Positions 1-11,102 of a stretch of 64,000 bases of DNA are shown piece by piece; within the stretch, counting starts at the first letter, position 1; the number at the start of each line of letters is the position of its first letter. Under the pieces are notes generated by a model that saw only the letters and a list, made by a program, of their open reading frames with translations, was not told where the DNA came from and ran no database searches. The stretch covers positions 327,457,106 through 327,521,105 of the forward strand of contig OY282558.1 of the NCBI GenBank assembly GCA_958295665.1. The letters are read 5' to 3'. This DNA is from Tipula vernalis (Eukaryota; Arthropoda; Insecta; Diptera; Tipulidae). Position numbers and translations under genes: made by a program.

Positions 1-600
1 AACTTAAACAACTCCATTAATTTGTTTTTTTACTTAGTTACGTATTGGTAATTGATACGATTTTTTTTTTTAAATGTAGAACATTGGAAAATGTGAATAC
101 AGTGGATTAATAACAAGTTTTTTTACATTTAGTCGAACACCGAATGGATGAATGACAAATGGATTAATAAATATTCCGGTTTTAATTGTAAACGTCAATA
201 ATGTGTGTTAATTTTAGAGACAGATTTTATAATTTTATTTCATTAACCAACCAAAATGAACGACACTAAAGCCAAGAAATTGGAGAATACATTTTTATTG
301 CTTCTAGCAGAGTCAACCATTCTGAACAACAAAATTCTACATAATAATAGAAAATAATAGAACTTACTAAATTAATAATTAACGGGTATTTAGTCCATTG
401 TCCGGAGGTAACGTTCCTTACGAAAATCCAAAATTGTTTGTGTATTTTACGCTAATTTTTATGATATTTCCGTTGAAGTGGAGTGGTACTGGAACTCTAA
501 GAATCCAAAACTATTGAGTACTAGCGTTTACTTATGTTCAGGTAAATCTTATTTACAAAACTAGGTAGGACTCGATATTAATACCGTTGATCCGTTAAGG
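1..600. other. AT-rich stretch, nothing recognised
   Basis: No reading frame, repeat or splice pattern that I can support. It may hold the 3' end of the non-LTR relic that follows, but no tail or duplication is visible. Confidence 0.5.
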
Positions 601-976
601 TTTATTGTGCATCACTTATTTGATTTTTACGTGAAGTGAAGGTCTAACTCCTTGATAATGGCTGTAGCCCAGCCGATACATCTTCTGTCTCTTTCTACAG
701 ATTATAGAATGTACACAGTCTGTAGGGAACTTCCACTTCCTCTAGGTGGCTATTAAAATGGTCATGTCTTATTAAATAGCATGTGAGGGATTTTAAAGAT
801 TGGCGATCTCTCTTGAGTGACTTTCTCAATGGAACACTTTCAGAGTAATTTCTTTCGCTCCCATACTTGCGCATCGGACCATTGCCTCGTTTTTATATAT
901 AGTAGTGTGACTGGGCGACCACAAAAGCGTAACTTGATTACAGTAGCAAATCTAAGCCCAGCAATGCCAATTTGAT

Positions 977-1048
<72 letters not shown>

Positions 1049-2150
1049 TATATCCTTTTTCCTATATTTCTTTGTGAGACATTAATGCATAAATATCCAG
1101 ATCGCAAGAGTCTATGCCTGAAAGACTATATGGGGTTCTACCCAATGCCACAGAGTTCAACATCAGGCCCGAATATCCCTGCGCCCTACTCACATTTGTT
1201 TTCGTATGTAGGGTGGATTTGATGTGTTCCACTAGCGCGCTATCGGGTAACCTAATCGTGAATTTCCTCCGACAACCAATTGTTTTAACCATTATGTCTG
1301 ATATTTGGACCAATTGTTGCTAATTCGACTTTACTTGGATACTGTTATATGTCTTGATCTAATAGTTTTTGTCGCTCTTGGACCAGATACTCTTCTAATG
1401 TGTAAGTGTAGTGGTGGGAGCTCCAACAATCTCTCAAGAGAAACTGTAGGGCAGGTCCTGATTGCTCACGTTGCACCTAAACAATTTAATCTTTAGATAT
1501 AGTCCAGTATTGAGCAAGCACCGGTTTGCCCTATCGTTGAAAATCACATAAACACCGCTTAGGAGATTATTGGTCTATTGGTCGTCTGGTAAAACAAAAG
1601 TTGAATTTGAGGACTCAGATCCCACGTTTTGCCGATCATTCTTGGACAAGGTAAGTAAGCCTTGTTTGCCATGTTTGTAATATCCTTTAATAGCGGATTC
1701 CATGCCAGTTTCCGATCTAGTATAACTCCCAGATATTTAATCTTCGTCGCCATTTGGACTCTAAGGCCCGTCTCCATACACCAATCGTTTACTAACTTAA
1801 TCCGATAAGTGGTTGATCTATACCGTAACCACAATAAGGGTGAGAGGACTGCATCTTCGAGATAGTAGTCGCAATTCTGATGGTTTCATCACTAAGGAAG
1901 GCAATGATCCTACTATTTCTAAGGATATTGATTATCGATCATACAGTGGGGGAGTTCATTCCCCTTGGTTCTGGTAGTAGTACCCCTTTCTTCCGGAGGG
2001 TCTCCTCGATTTCTGATGTGAATTCATGTAGATCCGTTTCTGTTGATCTGGAGGATGCCTATGGAGGGCATAGATTTAATATAGGGGTAGTACCTTCTGA
2101 ACATGTAAGGCCTAATGTTCTCAGGGGATCTTTTTCTTGTTTTTGAAATA
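600..2150 (-). mobile_element. Degenerate non-LTR retrotransposon (RT C-terminus plus RNase H)
   Basis: Read on the minus strand, 1834-1559 encodes the end of a reverse transcriptase, with KYLGVILDRKLAW followed by a helix containing MIGKTWDLSP and then RPIIS, where the family normally has a Y-G-x-x-W segment. After a frameshift, 1510-1330 continues with a C-x-G-A-x-AIRTCPT-type linker and ELPPLHLHI. At about 1230-1080 comes GAGIFGPDVEL, an RNase H-like start. The domain resumes beyond a (TA)n tract at 960-860 with VTLLWSPSHTTIYKNEA, the V-P-G-H-x-G-I-x-G-N-E region of RNase H. The order RT then RNase H fits the I/LOA/R1-like groups of insect elements. Many stops and shifts make it a dead copy. 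The 5' part of RT above 1834 is poorly preserved, and the clade cannot be fixed by eye. Confidence 0.75.
976..1053. repeat. (TA)n microsatellite
   Basis: Almost pure TA dinucleotides for about 75 bases. It sits within the RNase H region of the surrounding non-LTR relic, so it expanded or was gained after that copy died. Confidence 0.95.
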
Positions 2151-3300
2151 AAAACCACAAACACATTCCTCCACATCTTTTAACATATTCCAAGCAACAG
2201 CTGGCTATGTAGAGTCTAACCAGAAAATGCAACAAAGTTTATAGACCATGCTGTAAAAATTGCAGGATTTACGCAATCCCATCAATGATCCCCCCATCAA
2301 TGATTTGATATATTTAGACTAGCATCTTGTAATTCAGCTATTTTCTTGTGGAGAACTCTAAAATCTCCTTGATTTGATATTTCCTGAAGAATAGTTATAT
2401 TGTAACTGGTTGTCTAATTGGTCGATATAATGGTTTTATAACTTTTTAGTATTACCAATCCAACTTTCAACGTGCACCCTTGTTTGAATGAAATATTTCC
2501 ATTTATTGGAATAGTTAACGTAGTCACCAGTTATTGTTTCTAATTTGTGACCTGTCTGCCCTTTGTTTCAATGCTGCGCAATTATTCGTCTTCGCTGAGG
2601 TTAACATTTGAAGCTCACAAATAGTGTTGTTGAAATAAGTAGTGTGCATTGGATGCTGCAGTATGCAAGTTTTTTTGCAGCTATTTTGAGCTAACAGCGT
2701 TAGCTCTAAAATAGCGAACTGCCCATTCAGACACTCTTTGCTTCATCAGTTGATATAAAGTTAATATTTGATCAGGTTCCTGATGTCCGGGCTGAACTAC
2801 TTCTGGTGGCACAAATACTTCTGGTGAACCTCTTTAAAGTTCAACATTGACGTCAAGATTTGAATTGATATAGTCGTAAATCTGTTGATGTCGTTATGAT
2901 CGTTCAAATGCTCATTTACTTGCTGGTTAAACATGACTGCTGGTCTGATTTTTATGAGCTTTAGCAAATACTCCTTACTTTTTCTATTTTCTGCTCGTAA
3001 TGTTCCGCATCACTGTTGTCTAGTGTACCAAATAGCTCGCTCTTTTGCGCCTGTAATTTTTGCCGTGATTCAGAGTCATGTTTTTGTAAATAAAAAATTG
3101 CTTTCTGGAATTACTCTTGTTGCATTATTCTGCATAATTCTTCTCTTGCTTCCTTGAGTTCCAAACCTATCGGTGTGGCATTGTGCGTCATATGCATCTG
3201 AATATCTATCTACTAGCTATTCAAATAGATTAACTATTACAGCACTCAAAATTAGCATCAAATATTTCACTTCTAGCTCGGCGTTACTAGCTTGAAGCCC
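2150..3300 (-). other. Unresolved, probably retroelement-derived, minus-strand reading
   Basis: Minus-strand translations give broken helical, charged stretches, for example IGLELKEAREELCRIMQQE near 3170 and LQAQKSELFGTLDNSDAEHY near 3050. They resemble the coiled-coil start of a BEL-type Gag, but no diagnostic catalytic motif is seen. It lies directly downstream (in minus sense) of the BEL/Pao RT at 3300-3800, where RNase H and integrase would be expected; I could not find them. Confidence 0.3.
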
Positions 3301-5900
3301 TTAAAATCCATGTAAACTAAGCGATGATTGAGCATTGAAATAAAGTCATCTAAATATTATTTCTAACGAAGGAAGTGAAGTTTTAAAATCCTGCCATTAC
3401 GCAGCTTATATTTGAGGTAATGTTTGACCCTAGTAGCTTAGCTATTACATTAACTGCTGCTAACCATCCTAGAGGGTCGAGAATTTTTGAGCTCTCTGAA
3501 AGTAGACTCCTTGACCTCCAATCTGTGGCAGGATTTCAATGAAGGTCGAGTGTTTTTATTGTATCATCAAGGTTAAATTCCAAAATTCCAGTATTCCGTA
3601 GATTTGTTGCAAAGTCCCTAGTGCCCAAGTAGGTCGCTGCGGCAGTGTCATAGGTCACGGTTGTAAATTTGTATTCTTGCAGCTGCTTTTCAGGAGACTT
3701 TCCCAATTCAACGAATCACTCTTCTAGATCTGCTATGTATAGACGTACTTATGTTTTCGCCAGCGTAAAAGTAAGCTCAGTAAGTCCTGCTAGAGAGTAG
3801 TACCATTCCTAAAGCCTTTTACTAGTTCATGAATTGTTTTTTAGCCTGATGTTTTTCGACTTGAAGTAGTCGAGCAATGGCAATTTTTCATGATTTGGAG
3901 CGGGTGGTTTGGACACTAATAAGTCGTTATTAAACGGAATTCTTGCTTTATAACTTCCTTCGGTTAGGCGCATATAAGTTTCGTTGTAAATTTCTTCACA
4001 TTCGTTTTCTTTTTTAGTAAGACTTCTTGTTTTATTTATTTCCTCTAGTTCGCAAAACTTTTTTAACTGATTGTAAATCTCGTTGGTGGTTATAACCATA
4101 GTCACGCCATTTTAACACTAGCAGATGTATACCCAGTAAGAATTTATCCCTGTTATATTTGTTGTGCAATGGGCTCATTATAGGCTCTATTTGCCCATAG
4201 TAATCTGCGCCTAATAATATATCAATTAGACCGGGTTCATAAAACGTTGGATCTGCCCAAATAAGATTTTTGGTATGATTTGCAACAATTTGGTTCAATG
4301 ACCTTATCAGGCATTCTACGGGTTATTTTTTTGAATACCGTAGTCTTTACTTTGATCTTGAAGTTTGAAGAAAACCGCAGACTAAAGCTGAATTCTACTG
4401 ATGAGTGTGCCGTACCGGCTTCTGTCCAACCCATTCCGGTTATGTCAGTTTGAATCGGTGCTCTTGTAAGCTTAAGATTGTTTGCTATATCTTTGCTAAT
4501 GAAGATGGTTTGGGAGTCTGGATCAATTAGACGACGGACCAAAACGTTACCTTGTGCAGCCCTAAGCTGCTTACAAGGGTGTTTTGGTCGGGATTTCTTG
4601 TGGTTTTTGGTTGCCTTTTTGATGTCTTGAAGTGAAATATGATGAGCTCCCTTGCACATTGCACATCTTTTGCGGTAATATCTGCCATGATGCTTCTGAA
4701 GGCAGCTTCTACACAATAATTTTGCTGTGGAAGCTGAAGTTCGCTCCAATTTGATAAGTTTTGGAATACCTTCCAACTGGTAATTTCATAAATCCCACCG
4801 CAATTGTCGTTCGCACATGTCTTGCCTTCTTTACATTGTTTTGTTGTTGTTGTGGGTGCTGTCTCTTGTTCCTTTTGACTCTAGTTATAGTTGGCAACGA
4901 TTGAAAACTTAATTCCAGTAAACTAAAGAAATTTTTTTAACGTTTTAATTTCTTTTGGATTTTTGATTTCACTTTCATAAATACGGGTAAAATGCCTATT
5001 ACTAAGACACTCCAATGTTCTGTCTCTAAACCTAAGTTGTTTATTGCCTGTAGACATTCCAAAAAGATGTCGTGTATTGTCCTTAATGCGCTAGAAAATT
5101 CGACCGTCAAACTGGGTAGGTCTAATAATTTACGTGCGTGCTGGCTAATAATCGCTTGTCATCGTATCTGGCGATGAGAGTGTCCCATGCAGTCATGTAG
5201 TTCTCTTCCGATAGTGTGAGATGATTGATTAGTTTTGTGGTTTGTCCTCTAACCAAAAAAATGAGATAATACCCCCTCTCTTCGTTTGACGAAGCTCTCA
5301 TTCTGGTGTATCATTTTATTCAACAGGCTAAAAAACGTCCATTGCTTGTAATCACTGAGGAAAAAGGGAATTTCAATGGTTGGTAAGCAACTTTATGTTG
5401 ACATTTTTCGTTCTTTTACAAAATCCGCTGAACTTTTTTCCGTTTGGATTTCTTCAACCACGTTGTTTTTAAAGTATTCGTTTTCAAATTCTAGGTCAGC
5501 TGCATTAGCTGTTTAATTTTTAGCTCACAGTAGGGCTTGTTGAAATTCTAAGCTCCGTCTCTCAGTTCAACATCTTTGTTTTCGCAATTTGTATTTTGTA
5601 GCGCTTCTCCTGATCCTCATTATCCAATGTGATAACTGCTATCTTATCTTCGTCTCTCAAATCATCGTCGTCATCTGGAATCCAGTACGAGGAAGCGTCC
5701 GCTACAAGTAGTAAATTTTCTTCTGCCTGCTGCTTTTCTTCTGCCGGCTGCTTTTCTTCCTCAGATTGACCTGACGCTGCTCTTGTTGAGCCTCAAGAAG
5801 TAGATCTTTGGTCTCCTCACAAACATCTTTCACCTGTTTATAGTAATTTTGCTTCCGATATGGATGGTCATCAGGTAAGATATGTAGCCAATATACGTTA
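3300..5900 (-). mobile_element. BEL/Pao-type LTR retrotransposon relic (gag-protease-RT)
   Basis: Minus-strand order is Gag, zinc knuckle, protease, RT. Gag at about 5480-5100 has the family signature IEIPFFLSDYKQW, then LINHLTLSEENYMTAW followed by ARYDDKRLL. A C-x2-C...C-x2-C-x4-HH cysteine/histidine cluster lies at 4720-4620. Protease at 4580-4300 has RRLIDPDSQTIFI (the D-x-G/S-S-Q active-site region) and the AGTAHSS segment. The motif IDILLGADYYGQI is at 4240-4180, and the pre-RT segment KKFCELEEI at 4060. RT resumes near 3800 with an RKH-x-YVYIADLE-like stretch and ends around 3440 with ILDPLGWLAAVNVIAKLL. Frames change repeatedly and no LTR pair was found, so this is an inactive fragment. 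Confidence 0.85.
4237..4776 (-). pseudogene. BEL/Pao zinc-knuckle and aspartic protease segment
   Basis: This is the longest open stretch of the BEL/Pao relic, 179 codons. The first third holds cysteine pairs (LCRSC, then RCAMCKGAHH), the nucleic-acid-binding knuckle near the end of Gag. The middle has VRRLIDPDSQTIFISKD, matching the aspartic protease active-site loop of Pao-group elements with the D in place. Beyond it the frame shifts to that of IDILLGADYYGQI (4032-4298). No independent host function is suggested. Confidence 0.75.
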
Positions 5901-7834
5901 GCCGTTACAATTTCAAATTATCGAAAAATTGTGCAACCTACAATAGAAATATCAACAATGGTAAACAAGCGACGCCATGTTAAAAAAAGAAAAAATCAGA
6001 TCAAAATTATCAGAAGAGACGGACGAGAAAAAACGTGCTGTAAAAATTTTTTGGAGGTTAAAATAAAATAAAAATAATTAAAATAAATATTGTTTTAATC
6101 CCAAAGATATGTGTTAATTTGGAGGAAATTGTCAAATTTGTAAGTTGATGATTCGCTCTTCACAGTACTTTGATGTTTTTCTTCGCCATCCATCTTTCTT
6201 AATATTGCTGTTCATCTTCATCTTATTGATAGGCTTTCCAGTATAAGTCTGCCGGAATAAGCCTTTTACCGTATCCATTATCCCTTTGAGATAATTAGGT
6301 ATCTTCAAAGGCACGGTTATTTAGTAGCTCGAAGGACCAAAGTTTGTTGATTTGTTGTCACTACTTTAGTAACTAAATGATTGTTATTTTCACTTACCGT
6401 TGATCAGTGCTAGACAAAAATAACGTTTATTGAGTATGATTTAAACACTAACTTTTATTTATTTGAATTGATTCTTATATATAGAAAATATTGTACATTT
6501 AACAACAACAGTATAAAAATATGTACACTTCCTGTACATCCGGTAAAATGTTGATACAAATTGAGAAATAAAATATAATAAAACTGTGCATAAGCTTGAA
6601 CATCCGTTATTTTCTTTCCAAAATCATGATGTTTCGGGGTTAAACCTTCTTTCTTCTCCATGGTCTCACGTAATCGCGCTTGTAAAGCTTATTCACTAAT
6701 TTCACTGAACAAAGCACGTTTCTCAAGTTTCTTTTTTTAATTTCGGGATCTTTAGTTCGGAGAGGATCATTTTTTTTATTGGCAATTCCGAGGCGGTCAC
6801 CAATTGTTACATTTCGCCTTGTCAATCAAGGTACGAATATTAGGTATCACTGTCACAATTAGCTTCATAATTATTTATTACAGAAATAAATAGAAATTGC
6901 TTCATGATCAAAATGTTTGTTTACATCAATATGGATGGCAACGCAGCCAACGCAAATCAGAATCGTTCCTAAGAAACCTTTAAAAAAACAGTTTACCATA
7001 AAATTATCAAACTGTTAAAATTCTGGACCGGATTTTGCACAAATTAAGCTGCTAAGCATAACAATTCAAATAATTTCTCATGACATTTGAATCGATGCCG
7101 TACATGTCCAACAAATCATAAAAATTTAAAATATTTTAGCTATTCCTTCAAAGATGTCTCACAATCGAAATCTTTAATTATTATCTTTTATTGTAACAGA
7201 TGACTCTGAATTCAACTTTATTTTATGTTGACATTTCTAATAAGAAACAAAATTAACAGTAAACGCGAAACATAAACACATTGAAATGTCAACACACAAC
7301 AAAATAGATTAAAAAAAAAATAATAATTAAAACTCTAATTAAATGTAGTTTGTATTGGTCAATTTGTTTTTTACAATACTCATTGTGTTAATAATTGTGC
7401 TAATTGAAACTAAACGGTGTGCTAATTGAATTGTAATTTAAAAAAATCTTAGAAAATTTATTGTTTAGTTAAAGTGCAAATAAAAAGAGATAGACAATTA
7501 CCTATTATTATACGGTTTTATATTTAAATGCGCCGAGCAAGAATTCTAACTGAAATTTGTGTAAAAAATATGCAAAATTACCGCTAAATATGGTAAGTTT
7601 TCAAAATCGAAAAGTTTTTTAATTTTTTCGGGGCTAAAAACTGTATATAGACAGCTAATAAATGATTTTTTGTATTTTTTATTACAGTTTTATTTTATGT
7701 GTGAAAGAGATAAATGTATGTATTCCGAATTTTATGCATTTTTCTATTGAGGTTGGTTTCCATTTTGGCAATACTAAAATTAATTGGAATTAGGGCTGGT
7801 TAGGCATTTTAGTAATATGTAAATACATTATGTA
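5900..7834. other. AT-rich region with unrecognised short minus-strand frames
   Basis: No known family found. Minus-strand frames at 6870-6460 and 6314-6132 are described separately. A short inverted pair around the word TGTTGACATTT (7226 and 7281) may be the ends of a small, unclassified element. Confidence 0.4.
6455..6870 (-). other. Unrecognised, possibly frame-broken coding remnant
   Basis: On the minus strand an ATG at 6867 opens a 23-codon frame (MKLIVTVIPNIRTLIDKAK). It runs into an overlapping basic frame ending RDYVRPWRRKK, which overlaps a third frame starting at 6661 with MEKKEGLTPKHHDFGKK. All three have protein-like composition and follow one another with two apparent shifts, so they could be one broken coding sequence of roughly 110 residues. 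A GTAAGTG donor-like site lies further down at about 6396 on the same strand. I do not recognise the protein. It may be chance in AT-rich DNA. Confidence 0.25.
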
Positions 7835-7862
7835 CAGTGTCGAGCAAACGTAAAGCACCAAG
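7833..7862. mobile_element. Solo Tc1-like terminal repeat end
   Basis: The sequence TACAGTGTCGAGCAAACG begins with a TA and resembles the right end of the Tc1 relic at 44138, which reads TACAGTGGCGAGCAAA on the other strand. No transposase is seen next to it, so it is probably an isolated end. Confidence 0.4.
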
Positions 7863-8176
7863 TAATATATTTTGTTAAATAAGAAAATGAATCACAATTT
7901 TATTTACTTTTGTAAAATTTTAAAAGTTTTAAACTTAGCTTTAATACAAAAACTAACGAATGGATTTATATTCCAATTTAAAAAAATACAATCAAATTAG
8001 ATTCATATTAGTGTCTTTCCAATCGACCACCGCAAAAGGACTTATAGTTCATGTCTTTGCTAGATTAGTCTAAGGCATGAATTTATAGTCGTTACTGCAA
8101 CTATAACTACTGTTATAGTAACAGTTTTCGTATTTATAAACCTCACTATAAGTGATCAAAATCCATCACTATAAAC

Positions 8177-9915
8177 CAGGGCTGTGGAGTCGGAGTCGGA
8201 GTCGCGGAGATTATGTTTTTTTTCGTATTTCTTAAGGAGCCGGAGCCTTGTGGAATAGACAGACTTCGGGTCCGGGTTTTTTTTGCTTACGTAGCCCAAT
8301 TAGCATAGCTTTGACTTTCAAGTCAATCAGTCGATCGTTTTTTTTTTTGTATAAAATATTATTTTATATCTATGTAAATTCAAAAATTCAAAAAGATTCA
8401 ACCACGGAAACCAGCCAAGTGACTTGAGAGGTATAAAGTACAAATCGTACAAGTAAGGCCTTACATTAATTGCAAGAAACCGTGATACTTGAGAAAAACA
8501 TTTAATTTTGCCGGGTGCATTTGTGGTGTTGGCGATCCTAAACTATGAAGTGGCAGTTTCTGTTTTATTTTTAATTTATTAATATGTTGTTAAACCACGT
8601 CATCTTACACGATCTATTATGAATGAGCACCTGCTCAAAACAGATTGTGTAAGCATGGGGTTGGTCCCTGTAATGCAAAATTTATGTTGGTAAATAAATA
8701 AATAAATTATTTATATATGCATTAGCTCAGTTCAAATTGGAATTCAAAATCGGACTAGCCGAAGTTAGGGTTTCTTCTCGAAAAATCTTCGTCTTTTTTA
8801 AAGCCTAGTATGCTGTTCAAGTGAAATGCAGTTTTCACTAGTCTCCAAAAATATAGGAAGATAAATTTGACGTGAAAATTTAGTTTGACGAGTTTCGTAA
8901 ATATTTTAGTGCGTACAGCTTCATGTTGTCTCTGACAACGTATTTTATACCATAAAATTCACTTCGATCCTCAAAACGCAAAAACTCAAATGAAATTGTA
9001 AAAATTTATCTTCACATCTTAAAATTTTCGTTAAAAATCTATTCCCCATCAATTCTTTCATAAAATCGATATGGAAAAACAAGTCAAAACTGCTATAATT
9101 GGGAATAATTTTTTCCCAATAAAAAATCTTTCCCGAACACCAGAATACACTTTGGGGAAAAGGGAATATTACAGCAACAAAATTTAAAATGTCTATTCCC
9201 CGGGAATTACCAGAATAGGGCCACAGGAAGATAAAAATGAAATGAAAAGTGTGTAGAGATAAAATAGAGACATCTGTATTCTGATATGCTAAACCGCGCA
9301 CCACAAAATGACGTTCAGCGGTAAAATTTTCATTTCGTTTTCGCTTGTGTCATTTTTATATGAGAAATTTCATTTCACTTCAGCAGCGTACCGGGCTTAA
9401 CTCTCGAAATCTCGCGAAATTTAAGTCGAGATATGCGAAGAAAGTCGAGAAGTCGAGAAATTTCGGTTCACGGGCATTTCACGGAAAATTACTGATGTTA
9501 AACCAAACAAAAAATTGAAAAGAAAAACATCAAGAAAAATTAACAGGGACTTACTGAACCTGACAAATTTCAAACATGTGACCTTGTAATCGGTAATAAA
9601 TCAATAGAAATAGGATTGAGCCCCTTTGTAAATTAACACCGAGACGCTATCGTCCAGCTACTGCCTGCTTGCCAAATATCCACAGTTTTTCGGCACATAA
9701 ATAACAGCGTTTCACGGAAATGAAAATCCTATTTGCTTTACGCATAGAAAGATATATTTTTGATGTCGAAGGAGGAGCTGGAGTCAGAGTTGGAGTCGGA
9801 GTTGGAGCCGGAGCTGGAGCCGGAGTCGGAGCTGGAGTCGGAGCTGGAGCCGGAGTCGTTAATAAGATCTTCCGGAGCCGGAGCCGAACATTTTTCCTCG
9901 GACTCCGCAGCCCTG
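8177..9915. mobile_element. hAT-superfamily non-autonomous element
   Basis: Ends are CAGGGCTGTGGAGTC on the left and, reverse complemented, CAGGGCTGCGGAGTC on the right. Perfect 8-bp direct repeats CTATAAAC flank them at 8169-8176 and 9916-9923. CAGGG-type ends and 8-bp duplications are hallmarks of hAT transposons. The 1739-bp body has no recognisable transposase; frames at 8945-9304 and 9647-10028 look incidental or arise from the hexamer tract. It is inserted within the MITE at 8011-10122 and is therefore younger than it. Confidence 0.88.
9771..9862. repeat. GGAGYY hexamer minisatellite inside the hAT element
   Basis: Fifteen or so copies of variants of GGAGTC, GGAGTT and GGAGCC. Both strands stay open in several frames because of the repeat, producing Gly/Val/Ala or Ser/Asp runs that are not genes. 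The same word occurs at the left end (8186-8215). Confidence 0.9.
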
Positions 9916-10312
9916 CTATAAACATTGCTACAAAATATCCAAAACAAGAAAGTAAATTCGAAATTCATATCGAATTTTAGCCATGATTTTGAAATGATTT
10001 TCGAAAATCGATGCTTTAATAATAGCAATATATACGACTATAAATTCGGGCCATAGTAAATCTAGCAAAGACATGAACCATAAGTGCTTATAAGTACTTG
10101 CGGTGGTCGATTGGAAAGCCACTATTCACTAAAGATACATGTTAAATCCAAAAGTGATTGACTGAATTTTGACTGAAAGTGATCTGATTGAAATTTTGAG
10201 TTGGTGGTTTTTTATTTTATTATTTTTTTTAATTTGTTTGTTTGGCTTAGAACTTTTTAGTCCACATCACCAAAGGTTAGTGGGATTCATCCCTTATTTT
10301 TAATTATTTTGA

Positions 10313-10636
10313 TTATATGTTGCAGCCCGTGTCTCTTATGAAGTGCCATACTGTTGTGTAATCGTCTATGTTTTCTTCCCTTAAGATGTCTTGTAGCTTT
10401 TTATTTTTCAAAATGGGATATTTGTCTCTTATCGTGGCGTATTTTATGCAATCTTTTACGATGTGTTTAGACTCTTCCATGGTGTTGCAGACTTCGCATA
10501 ACATGTTATCTTCTTTTTTGATTAGGTTCAGGTACTTTTTGTCGAAGGCGTGGTTTGTACGTAATCTGGTTAAATTTTTGATACATGCCGCCTCTAGTTT
10601 TAATTTATGGAACCAGGGTTTTCCCTTATCTTGCAA
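10313..10636 (-). pseudogene. C-terminal Cys/His module of the I-like element
   Basis: The frame begins PWFHKLKLEAACIKNLTRLR, then TNHAFDKKYL and the CCHC-like CEVCNTMEESKHIVKDC. This spacing is characteristic of the extreme C-terminus of I/R1-type polyproteins after RT and RNase H. Between it and the RT (10640-11100) the RNase H region is broken. Confidence 0.7.
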
Positions 10637-11102
10637 TTGGTGTTTTCCCTATGTTGTTTGCCTTTGATTTCCGTTTTGTTGAAAAATTCTGTTCTCCATG
10701 TGTCATATAACTTTAGCTTTAATTCTCTAATTATGGTTTTGTATAGTATGGTTACATCTACAAGATATAATTATCTCCCATGGCTCCTGCCTTCGCCTCC
10801 GCGTCCACTATGTCATTGCTTTACACATTAATGTGACTAGGTATCCAAATAATATTGATATTGAGTTTATTTATATTGATTAATTTGAAAATTTGTGCTT
10901 CATAAAAATTTTTATAGTTAGGTTGTTTTTTTAAAATGTTACAGGTCTTTTTTCGAGTTTTTGTTTATTCTATTATGTAAGTTCTATTTTATTTTTAGGT
11001 AAAATTCTATTTTTTTGTCCATCGGAAGCTCTCCTGCTTCTGCTATTGTGGCTGTTATGGGTGTACTCGTAGTCATCCCTAAACACAGTCCTAAGGCATT
11101 GT

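Larger units (their letters stand above)
8011..10122. mobile_element. TA-flanked MITE with ~83-bp inverted repeats, split by a hAT insertion
   Basis: The left end GTGTCTTTCCAATCGACC and the right end (reverse complement GTGGCTTTCCAATCGACC) match over about 83 bases (8011-8093 and 10040-10122), including CATGTCTTTGCTAGATT and GAATTTATAGTCG. TA dinucleotides flank both ends (8009-8010 and 10123-10124), as expected for Tc1/mariner-type integration. Without the inner hAT element it is only about 360 bases with no coding, so it is a non-autonomous element. Confidence 0.8.

Noticed and set aside
1880..2146. 88-codon plus-strand frame
   Set aside because: Antisense to the non-LTR relic, no family features.
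6640..6825. A 61-codon minus-strand gene beginning at 6825
   Set aside because: The first codon is TTG, preceded by a stop; no ATG supports an independent start, so it is treated only as a possible broken remnant.
9647..10028. Overlapping 86-96-codon frames on both strands (Gly/Val/Ala, Pro/Thr and Ser/Asp runs)
   Set aside because: They are produced by the GGAGYY hexamer repeat, which lacks stops in several frames; composition mirrors the repeat unit.
10368..10831. Plus-strand hydrophobic frames (10368-10667 and 10607-10831)
   Set aside because: Antisense to the C-terminal module of the I-like element; Leu/Phe/Ser-rich because of T-rich sequence.
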